Under the pieces are notes generated by a model. That model did not search any database and was not told the DNA's origin. It worked only from the letters and a program-made list of their open reading frames with translations. A DNA stretch of 59,796 nucleotides from Nocardioides sp. IC4_145. GTDB lineage: Bacteria > Actinomycetota > Actinomycetes > Propionibacteriales > Nocardioidaceae. The stretch's first letter is position 1; each line of letters begins with the position of its first letter. A program made the position numbers and the translations under genes. The DNA is taken from assembly GCF_011250565.1 (NCBI RefSeq), contig NZ_JAANMS010000028.1, positions 1-59,796 of the forward strand, read 5' to 3'. Below, piece after piece: positions 8,128 to 16,462 of the stretch.

Positions 8128-8816
8128 CGGTGCCCGTCCCCACCGGTCGCCGTCGGCAGCGTGCCCGTGTAGCCGCGGGACAGCATCGCGAGGTGGACCC
8201 GCTCGCCCCGCTCGTAGCTGCGGATGAAGAGCGCGCCCAGCGAGCGGGCCAGCGCGGGCCAGTGCCGGGGCGAGCGCGGCTCGCAGCCGCGCGAGCGCAT
8301 GGCGGTCAGCGTCCGGCCGAGGTCGGCGGTGACCACGTCGAGGTAGCGCAGCATGAACGACATGATCTCGACCAGCAGCGGCGGCATGCGCAGCCGCCGC
8401 AGGCCGACCAGCACGTCGGTCGGCTCCGTGGTCGCGGCGAGCGTCAGGGAAGCCATCACGCCCAGGGTGCCCTTGACGGCCAGGCCCCAGGCGGCGACCA
8501 GGCCGGGCTCGGAGACGGTGAGGCCGAGGACCTCGGTGCGGGGACCCTCGGCGACGAACGGCACGAGGGCCGCGAAGACGAGGAACGGCACCTCGACGAC
8601 CATCCGCCGCAGCACCCAGCCGAGCGGCACCCGCGCGACCAGCACGGTGCCGACCACGACGGCGGCGTAGGCCGCGAACACGGCGTACCAGTCGCGGGGC
8701 GTGGCGACGACGAGCAGGACGAAGCCGACCAGCACCAGGATCTTCACGTGAGCCGGCGCGCGGTGGACGGCGCTGTGGCCGTGGTGGTGCAGACGGTGGC
8801 CGTGGGCGGCGCCCAC
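8124..8816 (-). CDS. cbiQ: Nickel/cobalt ECF transporter T component CbiQ
   Basis: 230 residues with about five hydrophobic segments and the EcfT coupling motifs with an Ala-Arg/Ser-Arg-Gly pattern (TAMRSRGCEPR and LAMLSRGYTG) that contact the ATPase. GTG 8816 directly follows the cbiN stop. The first about 22 residues are strikingly His-rich (six His among residues 5-18, including HHHGH), suggesting metal binding or storage at the cytoplasmic face; that is an inference. Confidence 0.92.
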   Translation of the reverse strand: MGAAHGHRLHHHGHSAVHRAPAHVKILVLVGFVLLVVATPRDWYAVFAAYAAVVVGTVLVARVPLGWVLRRMVVEVPFLVFAALVPFVAEGPRTEVLGLTVSEPGLVAAWGLAVKGTLGVMASLTLAATTEPTDVLVGLRRLRMPPLLVEIMSFMLRYLDVVTADLGRTLTAMRSRGCEPRSPRHWPALARSLGALFIRSYERGERVHLAMLSRGYTGTLPTATGGDGHR

Positions 8817-9224
8817 TCAGGCCCGCTCGGCTGCGGAGGCGCGCTCGTCCGGGGTGTCCTGCTCGGTGGGCCCGCGCCGACGCAGGGCGAGCGCGAGCCC
8901 GCCGGCCAGGACGAGCACGACGAGCGTCCCGAGCACGCCGGCGATGCCGACGCTGAGCCGCTCGTCGTCCACACCCTTCGTGGCGTAGTCCGCGAAGGGG
9001 CTGTCGGCGGTCGGTGAGTCCTCGGCGGTGTCGAGGAAGCCGGTCTCCCCCGCGACGTGCTCGAGGCCGTCGGGGTGGGAGCTCGCGTAGTAGCTGGCGA
9101 TGCCGGCAACGAGGAGCGCGACGACCAGGCCGGTGACGAGGAGGGCGCGGGTGCTGACCCGGCGGCGGACCGGCTGCTGGGTCTGGTCGTCGGTCGTGTT
9201 GCCGCTGCTGGCGTCGGTGCTCAT
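8817..9224 (-). CDS. cbiN: CbiN-like PDGLE-domain small subunit
   Basis: 135 residues with two transmembrane helices (about 25-45 and 95-115). Between them is HPDGLEHVAGETGF, the PDGLE motif that defines this CbiN-type subunit, which stabilises CbiM during Ni/Co uptake. ATG 9224 overlaps the cbiM stop by 4 bp (ATGA). The N-terminus is polar and Thr/Gln-rich. Confidence 0.9.
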   Translation of the reverse strand: MSTDASSGNTTDDQTQQPVRRRVSTRALLVTGLVVALLVAGIASYYASSHPDGLEHVAGETGFLDTAEDSPTADSPFADYATKGVDDERLSVGIAGVLGTLVVLVLAGGLALALRRRGPTEQDTPDERASAAERA

Positions 9225-9907
9225 GCCGCCACCGTCCGGATCTCGAGCTCGCGGGCGGCCACCAGCGGCCGCGCACCCCGGACGAGGTCGGGCCGCACGG
9301 CGACCACGGCGCCCACGACCAGCCCGGTGACGACCGCCTCGCCGATGCCGATGAGGACGTGCCAGCCGAGCATCGCGGTGAGCACCTTCCCGGCGTCGAC
9401 CGGGGCGGTGCCGCCGATCGCGAAGAGCAGGCTGAATACCGCCGCCGCGGCCGGGACCGACACGAACGCCGCGACCGCCGCGGTCGGCGCGACGGTGCCG
9501 AGGCGGCGCGGCAGCACGGCCTGGAGCGCGCGGAAGACGACGTACCCGGCCAGCGCGGTGACCACGCCGATCAGCACGACGTTGGTGCCGAGCGCGGTGA
9601 TGCCGCCGTCGGCCATGAACAGCGCCTGGACGACCAGCACCACCGACACGCACAGCAGGCCGGTCCAGGGGCCGACCAGGACGGCGGCCAGCGCTCCGCC
9701 CAGCAGGTGGCCGCTGGTGCCGGCGCCGACCGGGAAGTTGATCATCTGCGCCGCGAACACGAACGCCGCCACGAGCCCCGCCATCGGGGCGGTGCGGTCG
9801 TCCAGCTCGGTGCGCGCCCTGCGGAGCGCGACGCCGACCGCGGCCGCGGCGACCACCCCGGTCGCGACGGACGTCGGTGCGTCCAGGAACCCGTCGGGCA
9901 CGTGCAT
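9221..9907 (-). CDS. cbiM: Nickel/cobalt ECF substrate-binding membrane protein CbiM
   Basis: 228 residues. ATG 9907 is chosen over longer in-frame starts because it gives the canonical N-terminus MHVPDGFL; in this family the amino terminus and His2 coordinate the metal ion. Several transmembrane helices follow, with the conserved MINFPVGAGTSGHLLGG segment. It is first in a tightly overlapping operon cbiM-cbiN-cbiQ-cbiO-DUF3618-groES-like. A Nur-box-like palindrome lies in its promoter. Confidence 0.94.
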   Translation of the reverse strand: MHVPDGFLDAPTSVATGVVAAAAVGVALRRARTELDDRTAPMAGLVAAFVFAAQMINFPVGAGTSGHLLGGALAAVLVGPWTGLLCVSVVLVVQALFMADGGITALGTNVVLIGVVTALAGYVVFRALQAVLPRRLGTVAPTAAVAAFVSVPAAAAVFSLLFAIGGTAPVDAGKVLTAMLGWHVLIGIGEAVVTGLVVGAVVAVRPDLVRGARPLVAARELEIRTVAA

Positions 9908-9969
9908 GGTGCGGCTCCTCGGCTGTCGGAGGTCGTCGGTACCGTCGACGGCGCCGGCGGACCCCGCCC

Positions 9970-9997
9970 AGCCTATGTTGTTGCACATCGTTCGCAA
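9970..9997 (-). promoter_or_regulatory. cbiM promoter with Nur-box-like operator
   Basis: On the minus strand a TAGGCT -10 box lies at 9975-9970. Just upstream, 9981-9997 reads TTGCAC-ATCGT-TCGCAA, which fits the 6-5-6 layout of the Streptomyces Nur box (tTGCaa-N5-ttGCAA). The operator covers the -10/-35 spacer and -35, as expected for a nickel-responsive repressor. It also lies just before the bcp start and could affect that gene. Confidence 0.65.
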
Positions 9998-10010
9998 GAA
10001 GGAGAACTTC

Positions 10011-10487
10011 GTGGCCGAGACGCCCCGCCTGTCCCCCGGTGACGCCGCACCGGACTTCACCCTGCCGGACGACACCGGTCAGCAGGTGACCCTCTCGGAC
10101 CTGCGCGGGCAGAAGGTGATCGTCTACTTCTACCCCTCCGCGATGACCCCGGGCTGCACCAAGCAGGCCTGCGACTTCAGCGACTCCCTCGACTCGCTGC
10201 AGGCGGCCGGCTACGAGGTGCTCGGCATCTCCCCCGACAAGCCGGAGAAGCTCGCGAAGTTCCGCGAGAAGGAGGGGCTGACCATCCGGCTGCTTTCCGA
10301 CGCCGACAAGGCGGTGATGACCGCCTGGGGCGCGTTCGGCGAGAAGAAGCTCTACGGCAAGGTCGTCCAGGGCGTCATCCGCTCGACCGTCGTCGTCGGC
10401 GAGGACGGCACCGTCGAGGTGGCGCAGTACAACGTCAAGGCCACCGGCCACGTCGCCAAGCTCCGCAAGGACCTCGCGCTCGCGTGA
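10011..10487 (+). CDS. bcp: Thioredoxin-dependent peroxiredoxin (BCP type)
   Basis: 158 residues starting at GTG 10011 after an AAGGAGAA site. It carries the peroxidatic Cys49 in TPGCTKQACDF with a resolving Cys54 five residues later, the arrangement of E. coli-type BCP (atypical 2-Cys). It reduces hydrogen peroxide and organic hydroperoxides using thioredoxin. It diverges from cbiM, sharing a 103-bp promoter region. Confidence 0.94.
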   Translation: MAETPRLSPGDAAPDFTLPDDTGQQVTLSDLRGQKVIVYFYPSAMTPGCTKQACDFSDSLDSLQAAGYEVLGISPDKPEKLAKFREKEGLTIRLLSDADKAVMTAWGAFGEKKLYGKVVQGVIRSTVVVGEDGTVEVAQYNVKATGHVAKLRKDLALA

Positions 10488-10518
10488 CCAGGGCCCCGAC
10501 CACCGGCGGGCGGCTCCC

Positions 10519-10524
10519 TAGACT
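10519..10524 (+). promoter_or_regulatory. -10 box of tRNA-Leu
   Basis: TAGACT ends 10 nt before the tRNA gene, the usual distance for a primary sigma factor -10 element. No good -35 was recognised. Confidence 0.5.
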
Positions 10525-10534
10525 GGCGCCGCTC

Positions 10535-10616
10535 GCCGGAGTGGTGGAACTGGCAGACACGCAGGTTTTAGGTACCTGTGCCTTCGGGCGTGGGGGTTCG
10601 AGTCCCCCCTTCGGCA
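10535..10616 (+). tRNA. tRNA-Leu, anticodon UAG
   Basis: The acceptor stem GCCGGAG (10535-10541) pairs with CTTCGGC (10609-10615) with one G-U pair. The anticodon stem CAGGT/ACCTG encloses loop TTTAGGT, giving anticodon TAG. A long class II variable arm follows, and the T arm GGGGG-TTCGAGT-CCCCC is intact. CCA is not encoded. It decodes CUA and related Leu codons. Confidence 0.95.
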
Positions 10617-10646
10617 CGCGAGCGGCTGCGGCGGCGACCCGCCGGC

Positions 10647-11207
10647 TCAGCCCAACGGCTCGGGATCGGTCACGGCGACACCGGCGTCCTCGAGGGCGGT
10701 GCGGTACGACGCCACCTGCCTGCGCGTCACCGCGCCGTCGAGCCGGACGAGCACCGGACCCGCCAGCAGGTGCGTCTCCGTACCGAGGCCCGCCGTCCCC
10801 AGCTGCAGCGTCCGCACCTCGTCCGAGCGCCGGGCTGCGGACTCCGCCGACCCCCACGCCTCGACGAGTGCGCCGCACTCGATGCCGGGCTGCGCGCACC
10901 GCTGGCGCCGGTCGCGCACGACCCAGCCCTGGACGAAGTCGGTCGGGGCGCCCGGCAGGCTCGTGACGTCGGAGCGGCGCAACGGCGAGAGTCCCGTCAC
11001 GACCGGCAACGTCTCGAGCGCCCGGGCGACGTCGGCGGCGGTCACCTCGCTCCCGCCCGTGCCCCCACCCGTGCCTCCACCTGCTCCCCGGGGTCCGTCA
11101 TCGTCGGCGTCACCGCAGGCGCTCGCGCCCAGGAGCAGGGCGGTGGCGACCGCTGCGACGGCCGTTTGGCGCGGGGACGGACGTCGGGCGACGGGACGGG
11201 ACGGCAC
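10647..11207 (-). CDS. Putative lipoprotein, function unknown
   Basis: 186 residues from GTG 11207. A basic N-terminus and hydrophobic core lead to the lipobox LLGASAC (Cys31), followed by an Asp/Gly-rich linker with GGGTGGG repeats. The rest shows regular alpha/beta character (EVTAADVARALETLP; VVRDRRQRC) and may be a sensor or binding domain with two Cys (RRQRCAQPGIEC) that could form a disulfide. No family recognised. It runs convergently to the tRNA and divergently from the reductase gene. Confidence 0.75.
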   Translation of the reverse strand: MPSRPVARRPSPRQTAVAAVATALLLGASACGDADDDGPRGAGGGTGGGTGGSEVTAADVARALETLPVVTGLSPLRRSDVTSLPGAPTDFVQGWVVRDRRQRCAQPGIECGALVEAWGSAESAARRSDEVRTLQLGTAGLGTETHLLAGPVLVRLDGAVTRRQVASYRTALEDAGVAVTDPEPLG

Positions 11208-11301
11208 GGGCGCGACCGTACCCAGTCCGGGGCGCCTGGACCCAGGTCCGGTCCGGCTGCGGCCCGGTCTCGGACGAGCGACCGCGGGGTACCCGACCGC
11301 C

Positions 11302-12099
11302 ATGGACTCCACGAAGCAGGCAGGGCTCGCGCTGGTGACCGGTGCGTCGACGGGGATCGGCCTGTCGGTCGCGCGCGAGCTGGCCGGGCGCGGGTACGAC
11401 GTGGTGATGGCGGCCGAGGAGCCGCAGATCCACGTCGCCGCGGCCGAGGTGAAGACCGCGCACGGCACCGACGTCCGTGCCGTCCAGGTCGACCTGACCC
11501 GTCCCGAGGAGGTCGAGCACCTGTGGCGCGAGGCGGCCGGCACCGGCCGGCCCGTCGACGTGGCGGTGCTCAACGCGGGCGTGGGGGTCGGCGGGACCTT
11601 CGCCGACACCCACCTCGACCGCCACCTCGGGCTGGTCGACCTCAACGTCCGCTCGACCGTGCACCTGGCCAAGCTCGCCGTCGACGACATGGTGCGGCGC
11701 GGCTCGGGCCGGATCCTGGTGACGGCGTCGATCGCCGCGGTGGCGCCGAGCCCGTTCCAGGCGACGTACGCCGCGTCCAAGGCGTTCGTGCACTCCTTCG
11801 CCGAGGGCATCCGTCACGAGCTGCAGGACACCGGCGTCACCGTCACGTCGTTGATGCCCGGCCCGACCGACACCGAGTTCTTCCGCCGCGCCGACCTGCT
11901 CGACACCCCGTTGGGCCAGGGCCCCAAGGACGACCCGGACGACGTGGCGCGCGACGGGCTCGACGCGCTGTTCGCGGGCAAGCCGCACGTGGTCGCGGGC
12001 TCGATGAAGAACCGCGCCATGGCCGAGATCGCGACCCACCTGCCCGACCGGCTGACGACGAAGGCGTTCGCGGCGCAGACCAAGAAGAAGGACGACTGA
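11302..12099 (+). CDS. Short-chain dehydrogenase/reductase
   Basis: 265 residues. The Rossmann glycine motif TGASTGIG, the NAG motif (LNAGVG), the catalytic Ser (LVTASIAA) and YAASK are all present. It lacks a family-specific hint to its substrate; the C-terminal 60 residues resemble those of general SDRs of the DltE type. The upstream gene is divergent and the next gene is a transporter 45 nt away with its own promoter. Confidence 0.9.
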   Translation: MDSTKQAGLALVTGASTGIGLSVARELAGRGYDVVMAAEEPQIHVAAAEVKTAHGTDVRAVQVDLTRPEEVEHLWREAAGTGRPVDVAVLNAGVGVGGTFADTHLDRHLGLVDLNVRSTVHLAKLAVDDMVRRGSGRILVTASIAAVAPSPFQATYAASKAFVHSFAEGIRHELQDTGVTVTSLMPGPTDTEFFRRADLLDTPLGQGPKDDPDDVARDGLDALFAGKPHVVAGSMKNRAMAEIATHLPDRLTTKAFAAQTKKKDD

Positions 12100-12132
12100 G
12101 CGGTTCTGCGCCCGTGCTGTGATGGCGGTCAC

Positions 12133-12138
12133 TAGAGT
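12133..12138 (+). promoter_or_regulatory. Leaderless-type -10 box of the symporter gene
   Basis: TAGAGT lies exactly 6 nt before ATG 12145, placing the expected transcription start at the initiation codon. Confidence 0.55.
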
Positions 12139-12144
12139 CCGCCC

Positions 12145-13032
12145 ATGGACTCCGCCCTGACTACCGTCGGTCTGCCCATCGCCCTGGGCATCATCATGCT
12201 CGGCCTCGGGCTGTCGCTCGTGCCCGACGACTTCCGTCGGGTCGCGCGGCACCCCAAGGCGGTCGCCGTGGCGCTCGCCTGCCAGCTGGTGCTGCTGCCG
12301 CTGTTCTGCTTCGGGCTGGTCAAGGTGCTCGACCTGTCCCCCCTGCTCGCCATCGGCATGTTGCTGCTCGCGGCCTCGCCGGGCGGCACGAGCGCCAACC
12401 TCTACAGCCACCTGTTTCGCGGCGACGTCGCCCTCAACGTCACGCTGACGGCGATCAACTCGATCGTCGCGATCGTCACCCTGCCGGTGATCACCAACCT
12501 CGCGATCAGCCACTACGGGCTGGAGGACGAGGTTTCCCTGCAGTTCACCAAGGTGGTCGAGGTCTTCGCGGTCGTGCTGGTGCCGGTGGCGATCGGCATG
12601 CTCATCCGGCAGCGGGCCGCGGGGTTCGCGGCGCGCATGGACAAGCCGGTGCGGATCGGTTCGGCGGTCATCCTGGGCGTGCTGGTGCTGGGGATCCTGC
12701 TCGACCAGCGCGAGGACGTCGGCGACTACATCGCGGACGTCGGACTGGCGGCCGCCCTCTTCTGCGCGGTCTCGCTGGTCGTCGGGTACGTCGTGCCCCG
12801 CGCGGCCGGGATCCGCGAGAGCGAGGCGATCGCCTCCTCGATGGAGATCGGCGTGCACAACGGCACGCTGGCGATCTTCGTCGCGGTCGAGGTCCTCGAC
12901 AGCACGCGGATGTCGGTGCCGGCCGCCGTCTACTCGGTCTTCATGTTCATCTTCGCCGCGCTGTGGGGGCTACTGCTGACCCGGTACCTCGCCCGCGACA
13001 CCGCGTCCGCGCGGTCCACGCCGGTGGGCTGA
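12145..13032 (+). CDS. Bile acid:sodium symporter (BASS) family transporter
   Basis: 295 residues with about nine to ten hydrophobic helices. Family hallmarks include LLLAASPGGTSANLYSHLFRGD in the first crossover region and SSMEIGVHNGTLA in the second. Such transporters move organic anions with sodium; the substrate is not predictable and plant/bacterial members transport pyruvate, pantoate-like acids or bile acids. It is a single gene followed by a repeat array facing rdgB. Confidence 0.88.
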   Translation: MDSALTTVGLPIALGIIMLGLGLSLVPDDFRRVARHPKAVAVALACQLVLLPLFCFGLVKVLDLSPLLAIGMLLLAASPGGTSANLYSHLFRGDVALNVTLTAINSIVAIVTLPVITNLAISHYGLEDEVSLQFTKVVEVFAVVLVPVAIGMLIRQRAAGFAARMDKPVRIGSAVILGVLVLGILLDQREDVGDYIADVGLAAALFCAVSLVVGYVVPRAAGIRESEAIASSMEIGVHNGTLAIFVAVEVLDSTRMSVPAAVYSVFMFIFAALWGLLLTRYLARDTASARSTPVG

Positions 13033-13054
13033 GCGGCGGGCGACCGGCGAGCTG

Positions 13055-13180
13055 CTTGTAACGCGCTGTCCGGACAGCTACCGCGCCGTTCGAACGGCGC
13101 GGTAGCTGCACGGACAGCGCGGTAGACGGTCGGACGGCGCGTTACCTGCGTGGACGGCGCGGCAGTCGGGCGGACAGCGC
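13055..13180. repeat. 20-bp-period repeat array with a 34-bp perfect palindrome
   Basis: CGGACRGCGC-type units start at 13091 (as CGAACGGCGC), 13111, 13131, 13151 and 13171, exactly 20 bp apart. Two inverted units precede them (13055-13072 and 13078-13092). Where direct and inverted units meet, 13075-13108 is a perfect 34-bp palindrome, and 13065-13078 is a 14-bp palindrome. The array fills the gap between two convergent genes and ends at the rdgB stop codon. Confidence 0.85.
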
Positions 13181-13810
13181 TCACCTGCCCAGGGCGCGGG
13201 CGACGAGCGGGGCGATCTCGCGCAGGGCGCGGCCGCGGTGGGAGACGGCGTCCTTGGCGGCCGGGTCGAGCTCGGCGGAGGTCAGCCCGGAGGCGGCGTG
13301 CTCGTCGGCGACGAAGAGGACGTCGTACCCGAAGCCGCCGCTCCCCCGCTGCTCGCGGATGACGTGCCCGTCCATCCGGCCGTGCACGACCAGCTCGGTG
13401 CCGTCGGGGTGGACGAAGGCGATCGCGCAGGCGAAGTGGGCGGTACGCCGCTCGTCGGGGACGTCCTCGAGCTGCTCGAGCAGCAGCCGGTTGTTGCGGG
13501 CGTCGTCCTTCGGCTTGCCCGACCACCGCGCGGACAGCACGCCGGGCATGCCGTTGAGCGCGTCGACGCAGAGGCCCGAGTCGTCGGCCAGCGCGGGCAG
13601 CCCGGTGGCCGCTGCGCCCGCGCGGGCCTTGAGCAGCGCGTTGCCCTCGAAGGTCGGCTGGTCCTCGACCGGCTCGTCGTACGACGTGACGTCGTCGAGG
13701 CCGACCACCTCGATGTCAGGGGCGTGCTCGCGCAGGATCCGCTCCATCTCGGCGAGCTTCTTGGCGTTGCGCGAGGCGAGGAACACTTTGGTGGCGACAG
13801 TCTCAATCAA
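13181..13810 (-). CDS. rdgB: XTP/dITP pyrophosphatase (RdgB/HAM1)
   Basis: 209 residues. Family motifs are [53 protein letters not shown] and DAVSHRGRA. The enzyme hydrolyses non-canonical purine nucleoside triphosphates such as ITP and XTP to monophosphates and so prevents their incorporation. The start is TTG 13810, overlapping the rph stop by 8 bp; the Mycobacterium homologue has a similar N-terminal length. It forms the conserved rph-rdgB pair. Confidence 0.95.
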   Translation of the reverse strand: MIETVATKVFLASRNAKKLAEMERILREHAPDIEVVGLDDVTSYDEPVEDQPTFEGNALLKARAGAAATGLPALADDSGLCVDALNGMPGVLSARWSGKPKDDARNNRLLLEQLEDVPDERRTAHFACAIAFVHPDGTELVVHGRMDGHVIREQRGSGGFGYDVLFVADEHAASGLTSAELDPAAKDAVSHRGRALREIAPLVARALGR

Positions 13811-14531
13811 CGCGGAGCGCCTCCTGCTGCATCCGGGTGAGGTCGGCGCAGCCCTTCTCGGCCAGGCCGAGCAGGGCGTCGAGCTCGGACCGGTCGAAGG
13901 CGGCTCCCTCGGCGGTGCCCTGCACCTCGACGAACTTGCCGTCGCCGGTCATGACCACGTTCATGTCGGTCTCGGCGCGGACGTCCTCGACGTAGGGCAG
14001 GTCGAGGCGCGGGACGCCGTCGATGATGCCGACGCTGACCGCGGCGACCGAGCCGGTGAGCGGCTGGGCGGAGGCGGCGAGCGCCCCGGAGGCCTTGAGG
14101 CTGGCGACGGCGTCGGCGAGGGCGACGTACGCACCCGTGATCGCGGCGGTGCGCGTGCCGCCGTCGGCCTGGAGGACGTCGCAGTCGAGGACGATGGTGT
14201 TCTCGCCGAGCGCCCGGTAGTCGATGACGGCCCGCAGCGAGCGGCCGATGAGCCGGCTGATCTCGTGGGTGCGGCCGCCGATGCGGCCCTTGACCGACTC
14301 GCGGTCCGAGCGGGTGTTGGTGGCGGCGGGGAGCATGGCGTACTCCGCGGTCACCCAGCCCAGGCCTGAGCCCTTGCGCCAGCGCGGCACGCCCTCCGAG
14401 GCCGACGCGGCGCACAGCACCCGGGTCTTCCCGAACTCCACCAGCACCGAGCCGGCGGCGTGGTCCAGCCACCCGCGGGTGATCCTGATCGGGCGCAGCT
14501 CGTCGTCGGCCCGGCCGTCTTCGCGTGTCAT
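13803..14531 (-). CDS. rph: Ribonuclease PH
   Basis: 242 residues from ATG 14531. This start is preferred over GTG 14540 because a TAGCGT -10 box lies 7 nt upstream, pointing to a leaderless mRNA. Conserved blocks: [62 protein letters not shown] and VQGTAE. It trims tRNA 3' ends phosphorolytically. Directly followed by rdgB, as in most actinobacteria. Confidence 0.96.
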   Translation of the reverse strand: MTREDGRADDELRPIRITRGWLDHAAGSVLVEFGKTRVLCAASASEGVPRWRKGSGLGWVTAEYAMLPAATNTRSDRESVKGRIGGRTHEISRLIGRSLRAVIDYRALGENTIVLDCDVLQADGGTRTAAITGAYVALADAVASLKASGALAASAQPLTGSVAAVSVGIIDGVPRLDLPYVEDVRAETDMNVVMTGDGKFVEVQGTAEGAAFDRSELDALLGLAEKGCADLTRMQQEALRVD

Positions 14532-14538
14532 GGGGACC

Positions 14539-14544
14539 ACGCTA
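14539..14544 (-). promoter_or_regulatory. Leaderless-type -10 box of rph
   Basis: Minus-strand TAGCGT ends 7 nt before ATG 14531. Confidence 0.5.
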
Positions 14545-14595
14545 GAGGGCCGGGCCGACGTCGAGGATCCGGGGCGGGCCCCGGGCGGCCGGGTG

Positions 14596-15399
14596 CTACT
14601 TGACCTCGGCCCGCAGCACGCGCAGCCAACCGAGCACGAACGGGATGACGATCCAGATCAGCGTGGTGGTGCCGAGCTGGGCGTACTGCTCGCCGGTCAG
14701 CCCGGCGCCCCCGAAGCTCTCGAAGAGCGGGGCCTGGGCCGTGCTGAGGTCGAGCCACGGCGCGAGGTCGCGCAGCGCCGAGACCAGGTTGAACACGATG
14801 GTCGAGGCGATCGGGGCGACGAACAGCGTGACGATCGCGGCCGGGGTGTTGAGCAGGAGCAGGCCGTAGGCCACGCCCTGGAGGATCGTGAACAGCTGCA
14901 GGGCCAGGAACAGGCCGAACAGCGTGCCCTCGATGCCGTCGAAGCCGCCCTCGGCGCCACCGAGCAGGGTGCACAGCGCGGCGACCGCGAGCGCGGCGAC
15001 GAACGCCGCGATGCCGAAGAGGAGCGCGGCGATGGTCTTCGCGGCGATCACCTTGCCGCGCGAGGGCTCCAGTGCGAAGGTCACCATCGCCGTGCGCTGG
15101 CTCCACTCGCTGGTGACGAGCAGGACGCCGAGCACCGGCAGCAGGAAGCCCTGCGGGGTGGCCGAGATGCCGATGAAGTTGCCGAAGGTGCGGTCGGGTG
15201 CGTCGGTGGCGAAGAAGAAGATCGTCATGATCGCCGCGGTGATCAGCACGATCGCGCCGAGCAGCCAGCGACCGGCGCGGGTGTCGTAGATCTTGCGCAG
15301 CTCGACCCCGACCAGGCGCGTGAACGGCACCTTCGGCGTGCCGGAGACGTCGAGGGTCATCGAGGGTCCGGAGGCGGACGAGGGGGTGGTGGTGCTCAT
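14596..15399 (-). CDS. ABC-2 type transporter permease
   Basis: 267 residues with about six transmembrane helices. The N-terminus is cytoplasmic and reads [22 protein letters not shown], typical of ABC-2 permeases; [19 protein letters not shown] between helices 2 and 3 is a common motif. ATG 15399 overlaps the ATPase stop by 4 bp, so the two form an exporter. The adjacent, divergent two-component system probably controls it. Substrate unknown; lipids, peptides and antibiotics are all possible. Confidence 0.9.
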   Translation of the reverse strand: MSTTTPSSASGPSMTLDVSGTPKVPFTRLVGVELRKIYDTRAGRWLLGAIVLITAAIMTIFFFATDAPDRTFGNFIGISATPQGFLLPVLGVLLVTSEWSQRTAMVTFALEPSRGKVIAAKTIAALLFGIAAFVAALAVAALCTLLGGAEGGFDGIEGTLFGLFLALQLFTILQGVAYGLLLLNTPAAIVTLFVAPIASTIVFNLVSALRDLAPWLDLSTAQAPLFESFGGAGLTGEQYAQLGTTTLIWIVIPFVLGWLRVLRAEVK

Positions 15400-16331
15400 G
15401 CCTGGGCTCCTTCCTGGAGCTGGGTCGCGGCCTCGGGGTGGCCCTCGCGCTGGGTGCCGGCGGTGAGCTCGAGGAAGAGGTCCTCGAGCCCGCGGGCGCC
15501 GCTGCGCAGGTCGGTCAGCACGACGCCGGCCTCGAGCGCGGCACGGCCGACCTCGGCGGGCTCCGCGTCGACGCGCAGCCCGGAACCGGCCGGCGCGGCG
15601 GCGTACCCCTTGGCCCGGAGGGCGCCGGCCAGGCGCTCGTTGTCGAGGGAGGTGACCAGCGACGCCGCGGGGCCCGACTGCGCCAGCAGCGACGCCTTGT
15701 CGCCCTGCGCGACGATCTTGCCGCGTCCGATGAGGATCATCTCGTCGGCGACCAGCTCGACCTCGTTGAGCAGGTGGCTGGAGAGCAGGACGGTGCCGCC
15801 GCGGTTGGCGTAGCCCTTCAGCAGGTCGCGCATCCAGCGGATGCCGGCCGGGTCGAGGCCGTTGGCGGGCTCGTCGAGGATCAGCACCGACGGGTCGCCG
15901 AGCAGCGCGTGGGCGATGCCGAGGCGCTGCTTCATGCCGAGGGAGTAGTTGCGCATCCGGCGCTTGGCCTCGGCGTCGGTCAGCGACACCAGCGCCAGCA
16001 TCTCGTCGACGCGCGACATGGGCAGGCCCATCGTCTTCGCGCCGAGGGTGAGGATCTCGCGGCCGGTGCGGCCGGCGTGCTGGGCGCCGGCGTCGAGGAG
16101 CACGCCCACGTGCCGGCCCGGGTTCGGGATGTCGTGGTAGTCCAGCCCCCCGATCGTCGCGGTCCCCCGCGTCGCCGGGGTCAGACCCACCATGATCCGC
16201 ATCGTGGTGGTCTTCCCGGCGCCGTTCGGCCCGAGGAAGCCCGTCACGCGGCCGGGTTGGCAGGTGAAGCTCACGTCGTCGACGGCGGTGAACCCGCCGT
16301 ACGTCCTGGTCAGTCGGTCGACCTTGATCAT
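15396..16331 (-). CDS. ABC transporter ATPase (ABC-2/DrrA-like)
   Basis: 311 residues from ATG 16331, preceded by GGTGGGGG. Walker A is GPNGAGKTTT, the signature is YSLGMKQRLGIA, Walker B is VLILDEPANGLDP, and the H-loop is LLSSHLL. After the ATPase core comes an about 90-residue C-terminal domain as in exporters of the daunorubicin-resistance type. It pairs with the following permease, with which it overlaps by 4 bp. Confidence 0.92.
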   Translation of the reverse strand: MIKVDRLTRTYGGFTAVDDVSFTCQPGRVTGFLGPNGAGKTTTMRIMVGLTPATRGTATIGGLDYHDIPNPGRHVGVLLDAGAQHAGRTGREILTLGAKTMGLPMSRVDEMLALVSLTDAEAKRRMRNYSLGMKQRLGIAHALLGDPSVLILDEPANGLDPAGIRWMRDLLKGYANRGGTVLLSSHLLNEVELVADEMILIGRGKIVAQGDKASLLAQSGPAASLVTSLDNERLAGALRAKGYAAAPAGSGLRVDAEPAEVGRAALEAGVVLTDLRSGARGLEDLFLELTAGTQREGHPEAATQLQEGAQA

Positions 16332-16449
16332 GCCCCCACCCTGCCCGACGCGAGCCGCTCCGCGCACCGGACGCGCGGCGGTGCCGGGGTGACCTAAGTA
16401 GGGGTCGGCGCCGACCGGCGCAGGCTGGGGGTACGTCGGCGGGCGGCCC

Positions 16450-16455
16450 TAGCCT
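16450..16455 (+). promoter_or_regulatory. Leaderless-type -10 box of the histidine kinase gene
   Basis: TAGCCT ends 7 nt before GTG 16463. Confidence 0.5.
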
Positions 16456-16462
16456 GTCGGGC

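Noticed and set aside
9908..10010. Cobalamin riboswitch before cbiM
   Set aside because: The gap is only 103 bp and contains a promoter and palindrome; no B12-box-like sequence was recognised.
13071..13180. CRISPR array
   Set aside because: The repeats are 10-20 bp, half-variable and partly inverted, and no cas genes are present.
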